Shown: in pieces, positions 1-6,438 of the stretch
Position numbering within the stretch: position 1 is the first letter of the stretch
How the letters are laid out: every line of letters starts with the position of its first letter
NCBI GenBank assembly: GCA_945929285.1
Contig: CAMEOC010000058.1
Coordinates: forward strand, 1 to 6,813
Source of the DNA: an uncultured Mucispirillum sp.
GTDB taxonomy: Bacteria; Chrysiogenota; Deferribacteres; Deferribacterales; Mucispirillaceae
Length of the DNA stretch: 6,813 nucleotides
Reading direction: 5' to 3'
Notes under the pieces: generated by a model
Told to the model about the DNA's origin: nothing
Seen by the model: the letters and a program-made list of their open reading frames with translations, nothing else
Databases searched by the model: none
Program-made: the position numbers and the translations under genes

Positions 1-155
1 TGATTTGAATTTTGATAAAATCTTTGTGTCTAAAATTAAAAAGCAATATTAAACAAAAATATTATTATTTGAGAAACCTAATATATAAAACTATACTATC
101 AATCAATACAAATCAAGTATTATTTTTAAATATATGAAAAAATATACATTGTTTT

Positions 156-181
156 AAAAAAAGCAGGCTTAAGAAGCCTGC
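156..181 (-). terminator. Rho-independent terminator of the minus-strand cluster
   Basis: A perfect 8-bp GC-rich stem (GCAGGCTT at 163-170, AAGCCTGC at 174-181) encloses a 3-base loop. On the minus strand it is followed at once by seven T residues (A run at 156-162 on the plus strand). On the plus strand no T tract follows, so the orientation is minus. It lies about 230 bases beyond the stop of the last minus-strand gene and is the most plausible end of that transcript. Confidence 0.85.
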
Positions 182-370
182 ATAATAATCTTAATTAAAG
201 AATATGAGCAACAAACTCATAATAAAAAATTAATTACTCAAACAAGTTTTTAACTTATAAATATATTACTTAAATAAATATATCATACCCCCTAATATAT
301 ACTATATACAGTATAATAATAAAATCATATAATTTCAAGGGAAAATTTAAAAATATATGGTATAAGTACA

Positions 371-407
371 TATTAACCTGTGGAAATAATTTAACCACAG
401 GCTAATA
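371..407 (-). other. RNA hairpin just after the last stop codon of the phage-like cluster
   Basis: Arms at 371-383 and 395-407 pair over 13 positions around an 11-base loop. The core CCTGTGG/CCACAGG is perfect, and the single irregular position becomes a G-U wobble only in the minus-strand transcript, which supports that orientation. It starts 3 bases after the stop codon of the 111-residue gene. No T tract follows directly, so it is more likely a 3'-end stabiliser or a leaky first terminator than the main terminator, which is at 156-181. Confidence 0.5.
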
Positions 408-409
408 TT

Positions 410-745
410 TTAAAAAATACTAGAAAATATTCCCTTTGTGGTAGATTTTATTAAATCACCTGCTATGCCTTTATGATCTTCGCCATAGCCTATGCTTAAA
501 AGTTTTATTTGGTCATTCCAGTAGTTGTCTTCTGCTTGAGATAAGGCAGAGCCTAGTGCTTTTGAAGTAACAGAAGAATTAACTATTCCACGGCCTGCTA
601 GATTATTAAGTGCTTGTCCGCTTAAGTTTTCAAAATCTTCCATTCTGTTATCTATATTTGCAATTTTATCATACTGCTGCCTTTGCTTATTTTCTGCAGT
701 GTTTTCTCCGAAAAAAAGTTTATTTAATCCATCAAAAAATCCCAT
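410..745 (-). CDS. Small phage virion-like protein (111 aa), function unknown
   Basis: This 111-residue protein begins MGFFDGLNKLFFG, an amphipathic start of a kind common in small phage structural proteins. A polar, Gln/Asn-rich, probably helical segment follows (about residues 15-50). Next comes a GRGIVNSSVTSKAL block (about 52-65) and a helix with SQAEDNYWND. A GRG(I/L)xNSSV-type block is, from general knowledge, seen in small proteins encoded near tail genes of short-tailed phages, some thought to be ejected or internal virion proteins. I cannot assign it to a named family. There is no signal peptide or transmembrane segment. The ATG at 743-745 is supported by an AGGAG 7 bases upstream. 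It lies 15 bp behind the 713-residue gene on the same strand and is the last gene before the terminator. A virion role is inferred from context and motif style. Confidence 0.6.
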   Translation of the reverse strand: MGFFDGLNKLFFGENTAENKQRQQYDKIANIDNRMEDFENLSGQALNNLAGRGIVNSSVTSKALGSALSQAEDNYWNDQIKLLSIGYGEDHKGIAGDLIKSTTKGIFSSIF

Positions 746-752
746 TTATTTT

Positions 753-757
753 CTCCT
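753..757 (-). promoter_or_regulatory. Ribosome binding site of the 111-residue gene
   Basis: AGGAG on the minus strand, preceded by an A-rich tract, lies 7 bases before the ATG at 743-745. It fits entirely in the 15-bp gap after the upstream stop codon, fixes the start, and supports this short frame as a real gene. Confidence 0.8.
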
Positions 758-760
758 TTT

Positions 761-2902
761 TTATTTCCCAATAGATGAGTATTCTATTAAGATATTATCT
801 ATAAAAAAATCTCCCTTATGGGTTATATCTATTTGTAATTTATTTAGTTTTTTAGTTATAAAATATTTATGTTTTGTGGTATTTTTATGAATAACAAAAT
901 TATAAACCATATTATCAAGTTTTAATGTAAAAGATTTATCTTCATTAAAAGTTTCTGTATATATGGTTATAGATTTTATTACCAAATTTAAGTTACTTTT
1001 TACTTCCTTATATATTACATGTATATTATTTTTCTTGCTTTTATTTTCAATATACAGCCTGCCTCTGCCATCAAGAGCATAAGTTTTATATGCTCCATTA
1101 TATATTTCTAATAACTGTTTATATGATGTATTTTCATTCATAACATATATAGTGTAACCCTTTAAAATATTTGAGTATTCAAAAATATATTCATTTCTTG
1201 AAAAAACTATTGTATTTCTACTGCTTATAAGGCATACATCTAATACATTTTTATCCTGCATTACATTTTGATAATCAGATAAGAAGAAATCACCATAATA
1301 TTCTGTGGCACTTATTTTTTTAACGCCGGAGGAAGCACCAAATATAATAGATGAACCATAAGTTATAGCTCTGCTGGTTATTTTATCTACTTCCCCTAGT
1401 TTTGTAATAATCCAGTTAGGGTAGCTTCCTGCAAGCCTGTAAATATTGCCGTTATCTTTAAATACAATAATACTATCTAATACAAGCACAGCATATATGA
1501 TTTTGCCGCCGTCTTTATATCCTATTTCCACAAATAAAGCATCTAAATCTGTGCCCCATGCCCAGTTATAAAAATCACCTATACCGCTAAAATAAAGGGA
1601 TGAGCCTTGTGGCACACAAAGCCTGCCATTTTGTATTAAAAGGCAGGGTATATCTTCAATTTCCGGGGAAACATCCACATAAAAAATGCCATTATAGTTT
1701 GCCACATAAAGCCTGTTATTATTAACTGTAATGGTAGATGATGATGCTTTATTTTCTGGGTTTATATAATCAAGCAATACCAGCTTATTATTGGAAAATT
1801 CATAAACCATTACAGTATCCACAGCATTTTTATGGCTAATAGGTGCAGAAAAATAGCACATTAAAGAGTTGCCAGCATAAAAAATATTTTGCAAAAAAAT
1901 AGTATTAATAAAATCTGTAAATAAAGTTTGTGAAACATTGTATGATGAGCCGTTAAAAGAAAGCCTGTATAATGATGATTTTATGGTTTCTAAAGATTCA
2001 TTTGATTCATTAATAAGCAAAAATATTTCATTGTTAATAACCCTTATATATTTCATACCGTATGTATTTAAGCCTTTTTTAAAATTAACAGGATAATACT
2101 TTATGGTTTTATCAAGGGTATTAAATGCAGCCACTTTATATGCAGTGCTGTCATTTATAAGATTTAAAAGCTCATAGCCGTAAGCTGCTGTAAACCTGCT
2201 TCTAAAGCCATAGGAAGAAATATTGGAATACATAATTGTTTCATTGGTTGAAATAATGTAAATACATGTGGCATCTGCAGCAAAAAGAGTGTTATTGCAA
2301 ATAAAAAAATCTAAAGTTTTAAGGGAACTATCTAAAATTTTTACTTCATTTGAGCCTTCTACCATATAGCCTGTGCCTCTGCTGTCTGAAAAAAACAGCC
2401 GTGAACTAAAATACATTAATGAGTTAGTAGGTGTATATTCACTTTGACGAGGAGAAAGCCGCTGCCAAGAATAAGGAGCTAAAGAATAAGTAATCTTTGA
2501 AAGACTGCCGTTATTGCTAATATGGTAAATATTATATGTGCTTGCAATATAAATACCGTCCTGGTTGCTTATAATATCACTGGGCACAGCATTATTTTCA
2601 ATATTATACCTTTTATTGTTTGTTATATCGTAAATTCCCCCATTAAAGGAAGCAAAAAGGCACTGTTTTCCTTTATATAAAATATTATAAAGCCTTGAAA
2701 ATGCCATACTGCTGTAAGCAGAAACAGCATCAAACATATATGAGCCTGAAAAAGAGTTTATATCTTCATTATATATAACACCAGATATATGGCAGGCCTG
2801 GTTATCTTTAATATATTCGCCACTTATGGTATTACACATACCGCTAATTGGTTTATAAAGTTTTGCCACAGAGTTTTTAGAAGTGTATGATGCTTTTTTC
2901 AT
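761..2902 (-). CDS. Probable phage tail nozzle / DNA-stabilisation-type protein (713 aa)
   Basis: This 713-residue protein is almost all beta-strand and rich in Asn, Ser, Tyr and Ile. It contains many blade-like repeats of the form NGxxYxxxxxxxYxI (for example near residues 87-93, 115-128, 397-410 and 476-490), suggesting a beta-propeller. The block at about 425-540 (LYFSGIGDFYNWAWG, then GGKIIYAVLVLD, VFKDNGNIYRLAG, RAITYGSSIIFGASSGV) is the most family-like part. It resembles the tail nozzle/tubular or packaged-DNA stabilisation proteins (T7 gp12, P22 gp10 types) of short-tailed phages. The last 90 residues look like a separate beta domain ending IDNILIEYSSIGK. From general knowledge P22 gp10 is about 470 residues and T7 gp12 about 790, so the length is plausible. 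No signal peptide is seen. Its ATG overlaps the upstream stop as ATGA, and the upstream adaptor-like gene supports the assignment. The fold is inferred from strand pattern, not proven. Confidence 0.6.
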   Translation of the reverse strand: MKKASYTSKNSVAKLYKPISGMCNTISGEYIKDNQACHISGVIYNEDINSFSGSYMFDAVSAYSSMAFSRLYNILYKGKQCLFASFNGGIYDITNNKRYNIENNAVPSDIISNQDGIYIASTYNIYHISNNGSLSKITYSLAPYSWQRLSPRQSEYTPTNSLMYFSSRLFFSDSRGTGYMVEGSNEVKILDSSLKTLDFFICNNTLFAADATCIYIISTNETIMYSNISSYGFRSRFTAAYGYELLNLINDSTAYKVAAFNTLDKTIKYYPVNFKKGLNTYGMKYIRVINNEIFLLINESNESLETIKSSLYRLSFNGSSYNVSQTLFTDFINTIFLQNIFYAGNSLMCYFSAPISHKNAVDTVMVYEFSNNKLVLLDYINPENKASSSTITVNNNRLYVANYNGIFYVDVSPEIEDIPCLLIQNGRLCVPQGSSLYFSGIGDFYNWAWGTDLDALFVEIGYKDGGKIIYAVLVLDSIIVFKDNGNIYRLAGSYPNWIITKLGEVDKITSRAITYGSSIIFGASSGVKKISATEYYGDFFLSDYQNVMQDKNVLDVCLISSRNTIVFSRNEYIFEYSNILKGYTIYVMNENTSYKQLLEIYNGAYKTYALDGRGRLYIENKSKKNNIHVIYKEVKSNLNLVIKSITIYTETFNEDKSFTLKLDNMVYNFVIHKNTTKHKYFITKKLNKLQIDITHKGDFFIDNILIEYSSIGK

Positions 2903-3456
2903 AGGGCAAACCTGTTATCGCGTTTAAGAGTATAGGAGCCGTATTTGGAAAGGGTGGTTTTTATAATAAGGTTTGAAAGCTGTATAAGCTCTTTTTCTTC
3001 CCTATCCATATTAAATTCAAGGCGAGATAATGCTTTTATAACAGTAAATAAATATAAGTATTCAATGTAAGATGAAGCTAAATTTATTGCATCATCAATT
3101 AAAAACCTATCAAACTCTTTAATGTAATATATTAAAGCATTGTTTTCTGGAAGCATAATATTATTATTAAGTATATAATAGCCATAGCTTTCTTCATATT
3201 CATTTTTTAAAGGCACAGTGTTTTTATTTATAATAATATTATAAATCTCTAACATATCAGAAGGCAGCGGGCAAATATTTACACTTGTTTGAAGCAGGGT
3301 AATATTAAATTTTACTCTGTTTGATAAAAGCAGCATTTCTATTTGTGTAAGCCCTGAATGGATATAAGATAAAAGCTCCTCATCGCTAAATTCAAAAGAT
3401 GAGCCATCGTTTATTTTTATTCTTATTTTTTCAATTAAGTTTCTAACTGTTTTCAT
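2899..3456 (-). CDS. Phage head-tail adaptor-like protein (185 aa)
   Basis: The N-terminus has the pattern typical of phage adaptor/connector proteins that sit under the portal: a helix (RNLIEKIRIKIND), then FSDEELLSYIHSGLTQIEML (about residues 22-42). A central beta part includes CPLPSDMLEIYNI (about 62-74), the usual LPxDxxxi segment. The C-terminal half is helical, with SSYIEYLYLFTVIKALSRLEF and a final helix ending in a basic stretch (YTLKRDNRF). This order matches the adaptor or gp4-like class of short-tailed phages, usually 150-230 residues. It is the first gene of the minus-strand unit, has a strong AGGAG 7 bases before its ATG, and its stop overlaps the next start by 4 bases, so the two are likely translationally coupled. 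No portal or capsid gene precedes it; the next gene upstream is ispG on the opposite strand. Confidence 0.65.
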   Translation of the reverse strand: MKTVRNLIEKIRIKINDGSSFEFSDEELLSYIHSGLTQIEMLLLSNRVKFNITLLQTSVNICPLPSDMLEIYNIIINKNTVPLKNEYEESYGYYILNNNIMLPENNALIYYIKEFDRFLIDDAINLASSYIEYLYLFTVIKALSRLEFNMDREEKELIQLSNLIIKTTLSKYGSYTLKRDNRFAL

Positions 3457-3463
3457 ATTATTA

Positions 3464-3468
3464 CTCCT
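3464..3468 (-). promoter_or_regulatory. Ribosome binding site of the adaptor-like gene
   Basis: AGGAG on the minus strand, 7 bases before the ATG at 3454-3456 and behind a run of A residues. It decides the start of the first gene in the minus-strand unit. Confidence 0.8.
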
Positions 3469-3600
3469 TTTTTTATATAATAATATTTATTACAGATAAA
3501 TATATGTCCGTTATTTCCATAAAATACATTTTTTAATTTTACAGGGTTAAATATTTAAGGAAAGCAAATAAAAATTTATGTAATAAATGAAAATAAAAAG

Positions 3601-3630
3601 TTGATTTTATTTTATGCTTTATGGTAAAGT
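3601..3630 (+). promoter_or_regulatory. Possible sigma70-type promoter of ispG
   Basis: TTGATT (3601-3606) and TAAAGT (3625-3630) are separated by 18 bases, each matching four of six consensus positions. They lie about 35 bases before the ispG start. The match is weak and other AT-rich hexamers nearby could serve. Confidence 0.3.
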
Positions 3631-3652
3631 ATGGAAAATATTATAAGTAAAT

Positions 3653-3657
3653 AAAGG
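3653..3657 (+). promoter_or_regulatory. Ribosome binding site of ispG
   Basis: AAAGG lies 7 bases before the ATG at 3665. It is weaker than the AGGAG sites of the opposite-strand phage-like genes but well placed, and it supports the chosen start. Confidence 0.6.
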
Positions 3658-3664
3658 TTATTAA

Positions 3665-4711
3665 ATGAAAAGCCGTGTAATAAAAGTGGGCAGTTTATCT
3701 TTAGGGGGCGATAACCCTATTTATATTCAGTCTATGACAAATACAGATACAAGAGATGTGGAAAAAACAGTGGAGCAGATACTGGCTTTAGAAAAGGCAG
3801 GCTGCGAAATTATCCGCTGTGCCGTTTTAGATATGCAGGCAGCTGCAGCTTTAAAAGAGATTAAAGATAAAATACATATTCCATTAATAGCAGATATTCA
3901 TTTTGATTATAAGCTTGCCATAAAATCCATAGAATCAGGTGCAGACTGCATTAGAATAAACCCTGGTAATCTAGGGGGCTATGATAAATTAAAAATAGTA
4001 ACTGAAGCAGTTAAATCTGCAGGGGCTGCCATTAGGGTTGGTGTAAATTCTGGCTCACTGGAAAAAGATTTACTGAAAAAATATGGAGTTTGTGCCACTT
4101 CTCTTGTGGAATCAGCCCTTAGAAATATTAGGTATTTATACGACTTAAATTTTGAAAATTTTAAGGTTTCATTAAAATCAAGCTCAGTGCCTATGACAAT
4201 TAAAGCATACCAGCTTTTTGCAGAAAAAGATAATTCTCCACTGCATGTAGGTGTTACAGAATCAGGCACTATATTTTCAGGCACTATAAAATCTGCCGTT
4301 GGTATTGGTGCGGTGCTGGCTTCATGTATTGGAGATACTTTGCGGGTTTCTTTAACTGGTGATGTGCTTGATGAAGTGAAAGTTGGCTGGCAAATATTAT
4401 CAAGCCTTGATTTAAGAAGAAAAGGTCCAGAAATTATATCATGCCCTACCTGTGGCAGAACAGAAATAAATTTAATAGATTTGGCAGAAAAAGTAGAAAA
4501 TATGTTGCAGACTTCTAGTAAAATAATAAGTGTTGCTGTTATGGGTTGTGCTGTAAACGGTCCTGGCGAAGCTAGGGAAGCAGATTATGGCATAGCAGGT
4601 GGCAAAAACCAGGGGCTTATTTTTAAAAAGGGGCAGATTATTAAGAAAGTAGATGAAAACATACTTTTAGAAGAATTTGCAAAAATATTACAAAATGATG
4701 GTGTAATATAA
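3665..4711 (+). CDS. ispG: 4-hydroxy-3-methylbut-2-enyl diphosphate synthase (IspG/GcpE)
   Basis: IspG catalyses the penultimate step of the MEP isoprenoid pathway in the cytoplasm. It reductively opens methylerythritol cyclodiphosphate to HMBPP using a 4Fe-4S cluster and electrons from flavodoxin or ferredoxin. At 348 residues it is the short bacterial type without the plant-type inserted domain. Family motifs are in order: VGSLSLGGDNPIYIQSMTNT (8-27), ADIHFDYKLA (76-85), CIRINPGNLGG (95-105), RVGVNSGSL (124-132), SCPTCGRTEIN (259-269) and MGCAVNGPGEA (293-303). The cluster ligands expected from the family are present: Cys260, Cys263, Cys295 and Glu302. The N-terminal TIM-barrel and C-terminal iron-sulfur domains are both complete. 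The start has an AAAGG 7 bases upstream. It leads an apparent operon, with the binding-protein gene starting 3 bp after its stop. No frameshift or missing key residue was found. Confidence 0.97.
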   Translation: MKSRVIKVGSLSLGGDNPIYIQSMTNTDTRDVEKTVEQILALEKAGCEIIRCAVLDMQAAAALKEIKDKIHIPLIADIHFDYKLAIKSIESGADCIRINPGNLGGYDKLKIVTEAVKSAGAAIRVGVNSGSLEKDLLKKYGVCATSLVESALRNIRYLYDLNFENFKVSLKSSSVPMTIKAYQLFAEKDNSPLHVGVTESGTIFSGTIKSAVGIGAVLASCIGDTLRVSLTGDVLDEVKVGWQILSSLDLRRKGPEIISCPTCGRTEINLIDLAEKVENMLQTSSKIISVAVMGCAVNGPGEAREADYGIAGGKNQGLIFKKGQIIKKVDENILLEEFAKILQNDGVI

Positions 4712-4714
4712 ACT

Positions 4715-5617
4715 ATGAAAAAAATATATATATTACTTTTGGCATTCATGATTATACTTACAGCAGGATGCCAGGTAAAGACTATAAAAGATAAAAATAA
4801 ATCAGTAATTATATGCTCCAATGAAGTGATAAATGATTTAGTTAAAAATATAGGTGGCGATTTTGTGGAAACAAACCTTGCCATAAAAAGTGGTAACGAC
4901 CCTCACTCATATACTGCCACAGAAAGAGATATTATCCGTATAACTGATTCTTCACTTATTATATATAATGGTGGCAATTTAGAAGGCAGGCTGGAATGGG
5001 CTCTTGGTAAAATAGGCAATATTACCCCTGCAATATCCATTACAAAAAATATACCAGAAGATAAAAAAATATATAGTGGTAATGACTTTAACCCACATAT
5101 TTGGCACGATGCAGCTCTTTGGGCAGAAGTTGCCACCTTTATTTCTGATAACCTTGTTAAAATGAACGAAGAAAACTCCCAGGTTTACTTTCAGCATGAA
5201 GAAATTGTGCTTTATTCCCTTATGAAGCTTCATAAATATATTCAAGAACAGGTTGCTTTAATACCTACAGAAAGGCGTATATTAGTTACAGAACACGATG
5301 CTTTTGCATATTTTGGCAGGGCTTATGGGTTTGAAACATTATCTATTCAAGGTATAAGCACTTATGCAGAAGTTTCTTCTATTGATATTAATAATTTAGC
5401 AGATATTTTAATTGAAAAAAATGTGGATACCATATTTTTAGAAGCCACAGTGCCAGATAGGAATATAAGGCTTTTACAAGCCACATTGAAAACTAAGGGC
5501 CATTTTGTAAAAATAGGTGGCACTTTATATGCAGATACTTTAGGGTATAATAATAGTTATGAACAAATGATGCGACATAATATAGATACAATAGTAAAAG
5601 CATTATTAAAAAAATAA
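4715..5617 (+). CDS. troA: TroA-like metal-binding lipoprotein of an ABC transporter
   Basis: This 300-residue protein has a lipoprotein signal: a charged start (MKK), a hydrophobic stretch and the lipobox LTAGC (15-19), so Cys19 should be lipidated after cleavage. The mature part is a cluster A-I (TroA/ZnuA/PsaA) binding protein. The metal ligands expected for TroA-type proteins are in place: His64 (DPHSYTAT), His128 (NPHIWHD), His194 (TEHDAFAYFGRAYGF) and Asp274 (YADTLG). YNGGNLEG (84-91), ISTYAEVSS (214-222) and FLEATVPDRNI (241-251) also fit. The three-His-plus-Asp set and the HDAFxYFxRAYGF segment resemble Treponema TroA. The His-rich loop of many ZnuA proteins is absent. Zn, Mn or Fe are possible substrates and the sequence does not decide between them. 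The ATG follows the ispG stop by 3 bp with only a weak upstream GGTG, so translation probably depends on coupling to ispG. The symbol is given by similarity. Confidence 0.9.
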   Translation: MKKIYILLLAFMIILTAGCQVKTIKDKNKSVIICSNEVINDLVKNIGGDFVETNLAIKSGNDPHSYTATERDIIRITDSSLIIYNGGNLEGRLEWALGKIGNITPAISITKNIPEDKKIYSGNDFNPHIWHDAALWAEVATFISDNLVKMNEENSQVYFQHEEIVLYSLMKLHKYIQEQVALIPTERRILVTEHDAFAYFGRAYGFETLSIQGISTYAEVSSIDINNLADILIEKNVDTIFLEATVPDRNIRLLQATLKTKGHFVKIGGTLYADTLGYNNSYEQMMRHNIDTIVKALLKK

Positions 5618-5627
5618 GTATGGTAAT

Positions 5628-6353
5628 ATGGAAAAGCAGATGATTAAAAGAACATATTCTTCAAAAGAACATATAGAGCAGTTAAATGTGGCAGTAAAAT
5701 GCGAAAATGTAACTGTGGAATATAAGGGCAGGCCAAACCTTTTAAATATTAATATGGAAGTGCCAAGCGGTGTGCTTTTAGCTATATTAGGGCCTAATAA
5801 CTCCGGTAAAACTACACTTTTAAAAACCATAGCAGGTATAGAAAAGCCAACTGCTGGTAATGTGTATATTTATGCCAGGCCAACCCATGCTGTTAAAAAT
5901 GATATTGCTTATGTGCCAGAAAGAAATATGGTAAACTGGGATTTTCCTATAAGCCTTTTTGATTTAGTGCTTATGGGCTCATATAACAGGCTTAAATCTT
6001 CCCAAAACCCTAAAAAAAGTGATAAGGTAGCTACATGGGAAGCACTGGAAAGAATGGGCCTTGAAAAAATGGCGAAAAAAAGTATATGTGATTTATCCCG
6101 CGGGGAGAAGCACAGGGCTTTAATTGCCAGAGCTTTAGTGCAAAATGCTGGTATATTTATAATGGATGACCCTATGGTTGCAGCTGATGAAGAAAGCATT
6201 AATATTATTGTGGAAGTGCTGCAGGAATTACGGGCTAAAAAGAAAACTGTTATTGTTTCTCACCATGATTTTGTTACAATACCAAGGTATTTTGATATGG
6301 TGGCACTTTTAAATGTGAAGCTTTTTGGCATAGGGCAAACTGAAGATATATAA
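5628..6353 (+). CDS. troB: ABC transporter ATPase of the TroB/ZnuC/MntB type, atypical motifs
   Basis: This 241-residue nucleotide-binding protein would pair with the TroA-like lipoprotein and the permease. Seen in order: A-loop Tyr32, Walker A GPNNSGKTT (55-63, Lys61), Q-loop region YVPER (95-99) followed by NWDFPISLFDLVLMG (103-117), signature LSRGE (156-160), Walker B IFIMDD (176-181) and switch His213 (SHHDF). The NWDFP and VLMG segment is typical of metal-type ABC ATPases. Three key positions differ from consensus: Q-loop Gln is Glu98, LSGGQ is LSRGE, and the catalytic Glu after Walker B is Asp181. The protein stops just before the usual C-terminal motif, which appears in the next frame (6349-6438). 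The first 20 residues extend beyond the usual start. ATG 5628 has no clear ribosome site; Met5 (5640), with GGA upstream, is an alternative. The start lies 10 bp after the lipoprotein gene. Confidence 0.88.
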   Translation: MEKQMIKRTYSSKEHIEQLNVAVKCENVTVEYKGRPNLLNINMEVPSGVLLAILGPNNSGKTTLLKTIAGIEKPTAGNVYIYARPTHAVKNDIAYVPERNMVNWDFPISLFDLVLMGSYNRLKSSQNPKKSDKVATWEALERMGLEKMAKKSICDLSRGEKHRALIARALVQNAGIFIMDDPMVAADEESINIIVEVLQELRAKKKTVIVSHHDFVTIPRYFDMVALLNVKLFGIGQTEDI

Positions 6354-6438
6354 TTTTGAAAAAACTTATGGTATGAGTGCTGGTATTATTAAAAATATCA
6401 GGCTTTATATGGATGCAAGCCATGATAGAAATAAGTGA
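6349..6438 (+). other. Out-of-frame C-terminal segment of the ABC ATPase (apparent frameshift)
   Basis: Reading from 6349 in the frame one base ahead of the ATPase frame gives 29 residues starting YNFEKTYGMSAG, then a stop at 6436-6438. NFEKTYG matches the ENLxKTYG-type segment that follows GxxxEV in TroB/MntB-type ATPases, exactly where the in-frame protein (ending GQTEDI) stops. At the junction the DNA is GATATATAATTTT. One additional TA unit would give GAT ATA TAT AAT TTT and restore a continuous frame of about 270 residues. The restored gene would overlap the permease start at 6422 by 17 bases, as expected in a tight operon, and would remove the otherwise odd 68-bp gap. Loss of a TA unit, strain variation or a sequencing error are all possible. 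Translational frameshifting is less likely, because no clear slippery site is seen. Confidence 0.65.

Larger units (their letters stand above)
1..409. other. AT-rich non-coding stretch downstream of the phage-like cluster
   Basis: No open frame of convincing length or with coding character was seen on either strand. The stretch is extremely AT-rich. It contains a strong minus-strand terminator hairpin (156-181), a second hairpin just after the stop of the 111-residue gene (371-407), and two weak short inverted repeats (203-221 and 298-315). The minus-strand frame after AGGGGGT near 284-293 encodes only six residues. Positions 1-150 show nothing recognisable. The simplest reading is a long 3' untranslated region of the minus-strand operon followed by spacer. 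Confidence 0.6.
3457..3664. promoter_or_regulatory. Divergent intergenic region between phage-like cluster and ispG
   Basis: These 208 bp of AT-rich DNA separate two divergent first genes, so both promoters should lie here. No gene, strong hairpin or clear operator was seen. On the minus strand a TATATT -10-like hexamer near 3500 has no convincing -35. On the plus strand a weak sigma70-like pair is noted separately. With this base composition, -10-like matches are expected by chance. Confidence 0.5.

Noticed and set aside
203..221. Inverted repeat TATGAG/CTCATA as a terminator
   Set aside because: The stem is short with a 7-base loop and no proper T tract on either strand; the hairpin at 156-181 is far stronger.
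298..315. Inverted repeat TATACT/AGTATA as an operator or attachment site
   Set aside because: Only six AT-rich base pairs, expected by chance in such DNA; no integrase gene or matching repeat was found in the window.
699..890. Plus-strand open frame of 63 codons across the junction of two minus-strand genes
   Set aside because: It is antisense to two well supported genes and their ribosome site, has a biased Phe/Leu/Ile content expected from an AT-rich antisense frame, and lacks its own ribosome site.
3979..4284. Minus-strand open frame of 101 codons inside ispG
   Set aside because: It is antisense to conserved IspG motifs, with no recognisable domain and no ribosome site; a shadow of the real gene.
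4585..5245. Minus-strand open frames opposite the end of ispG and the binding-protein gene
   Set aside because: They overlap each other and the strongly supported lipoprotein gene, and their products show no coherent domain.
6373..6438. A separate 21-residue leader peptide starting ATG AGT before the permease
   Set aside because: The same frame extends upstream to give the NFEKTYG motif of the ATPase family, so it is better explained as the frameshifted end of the ATPase gene.
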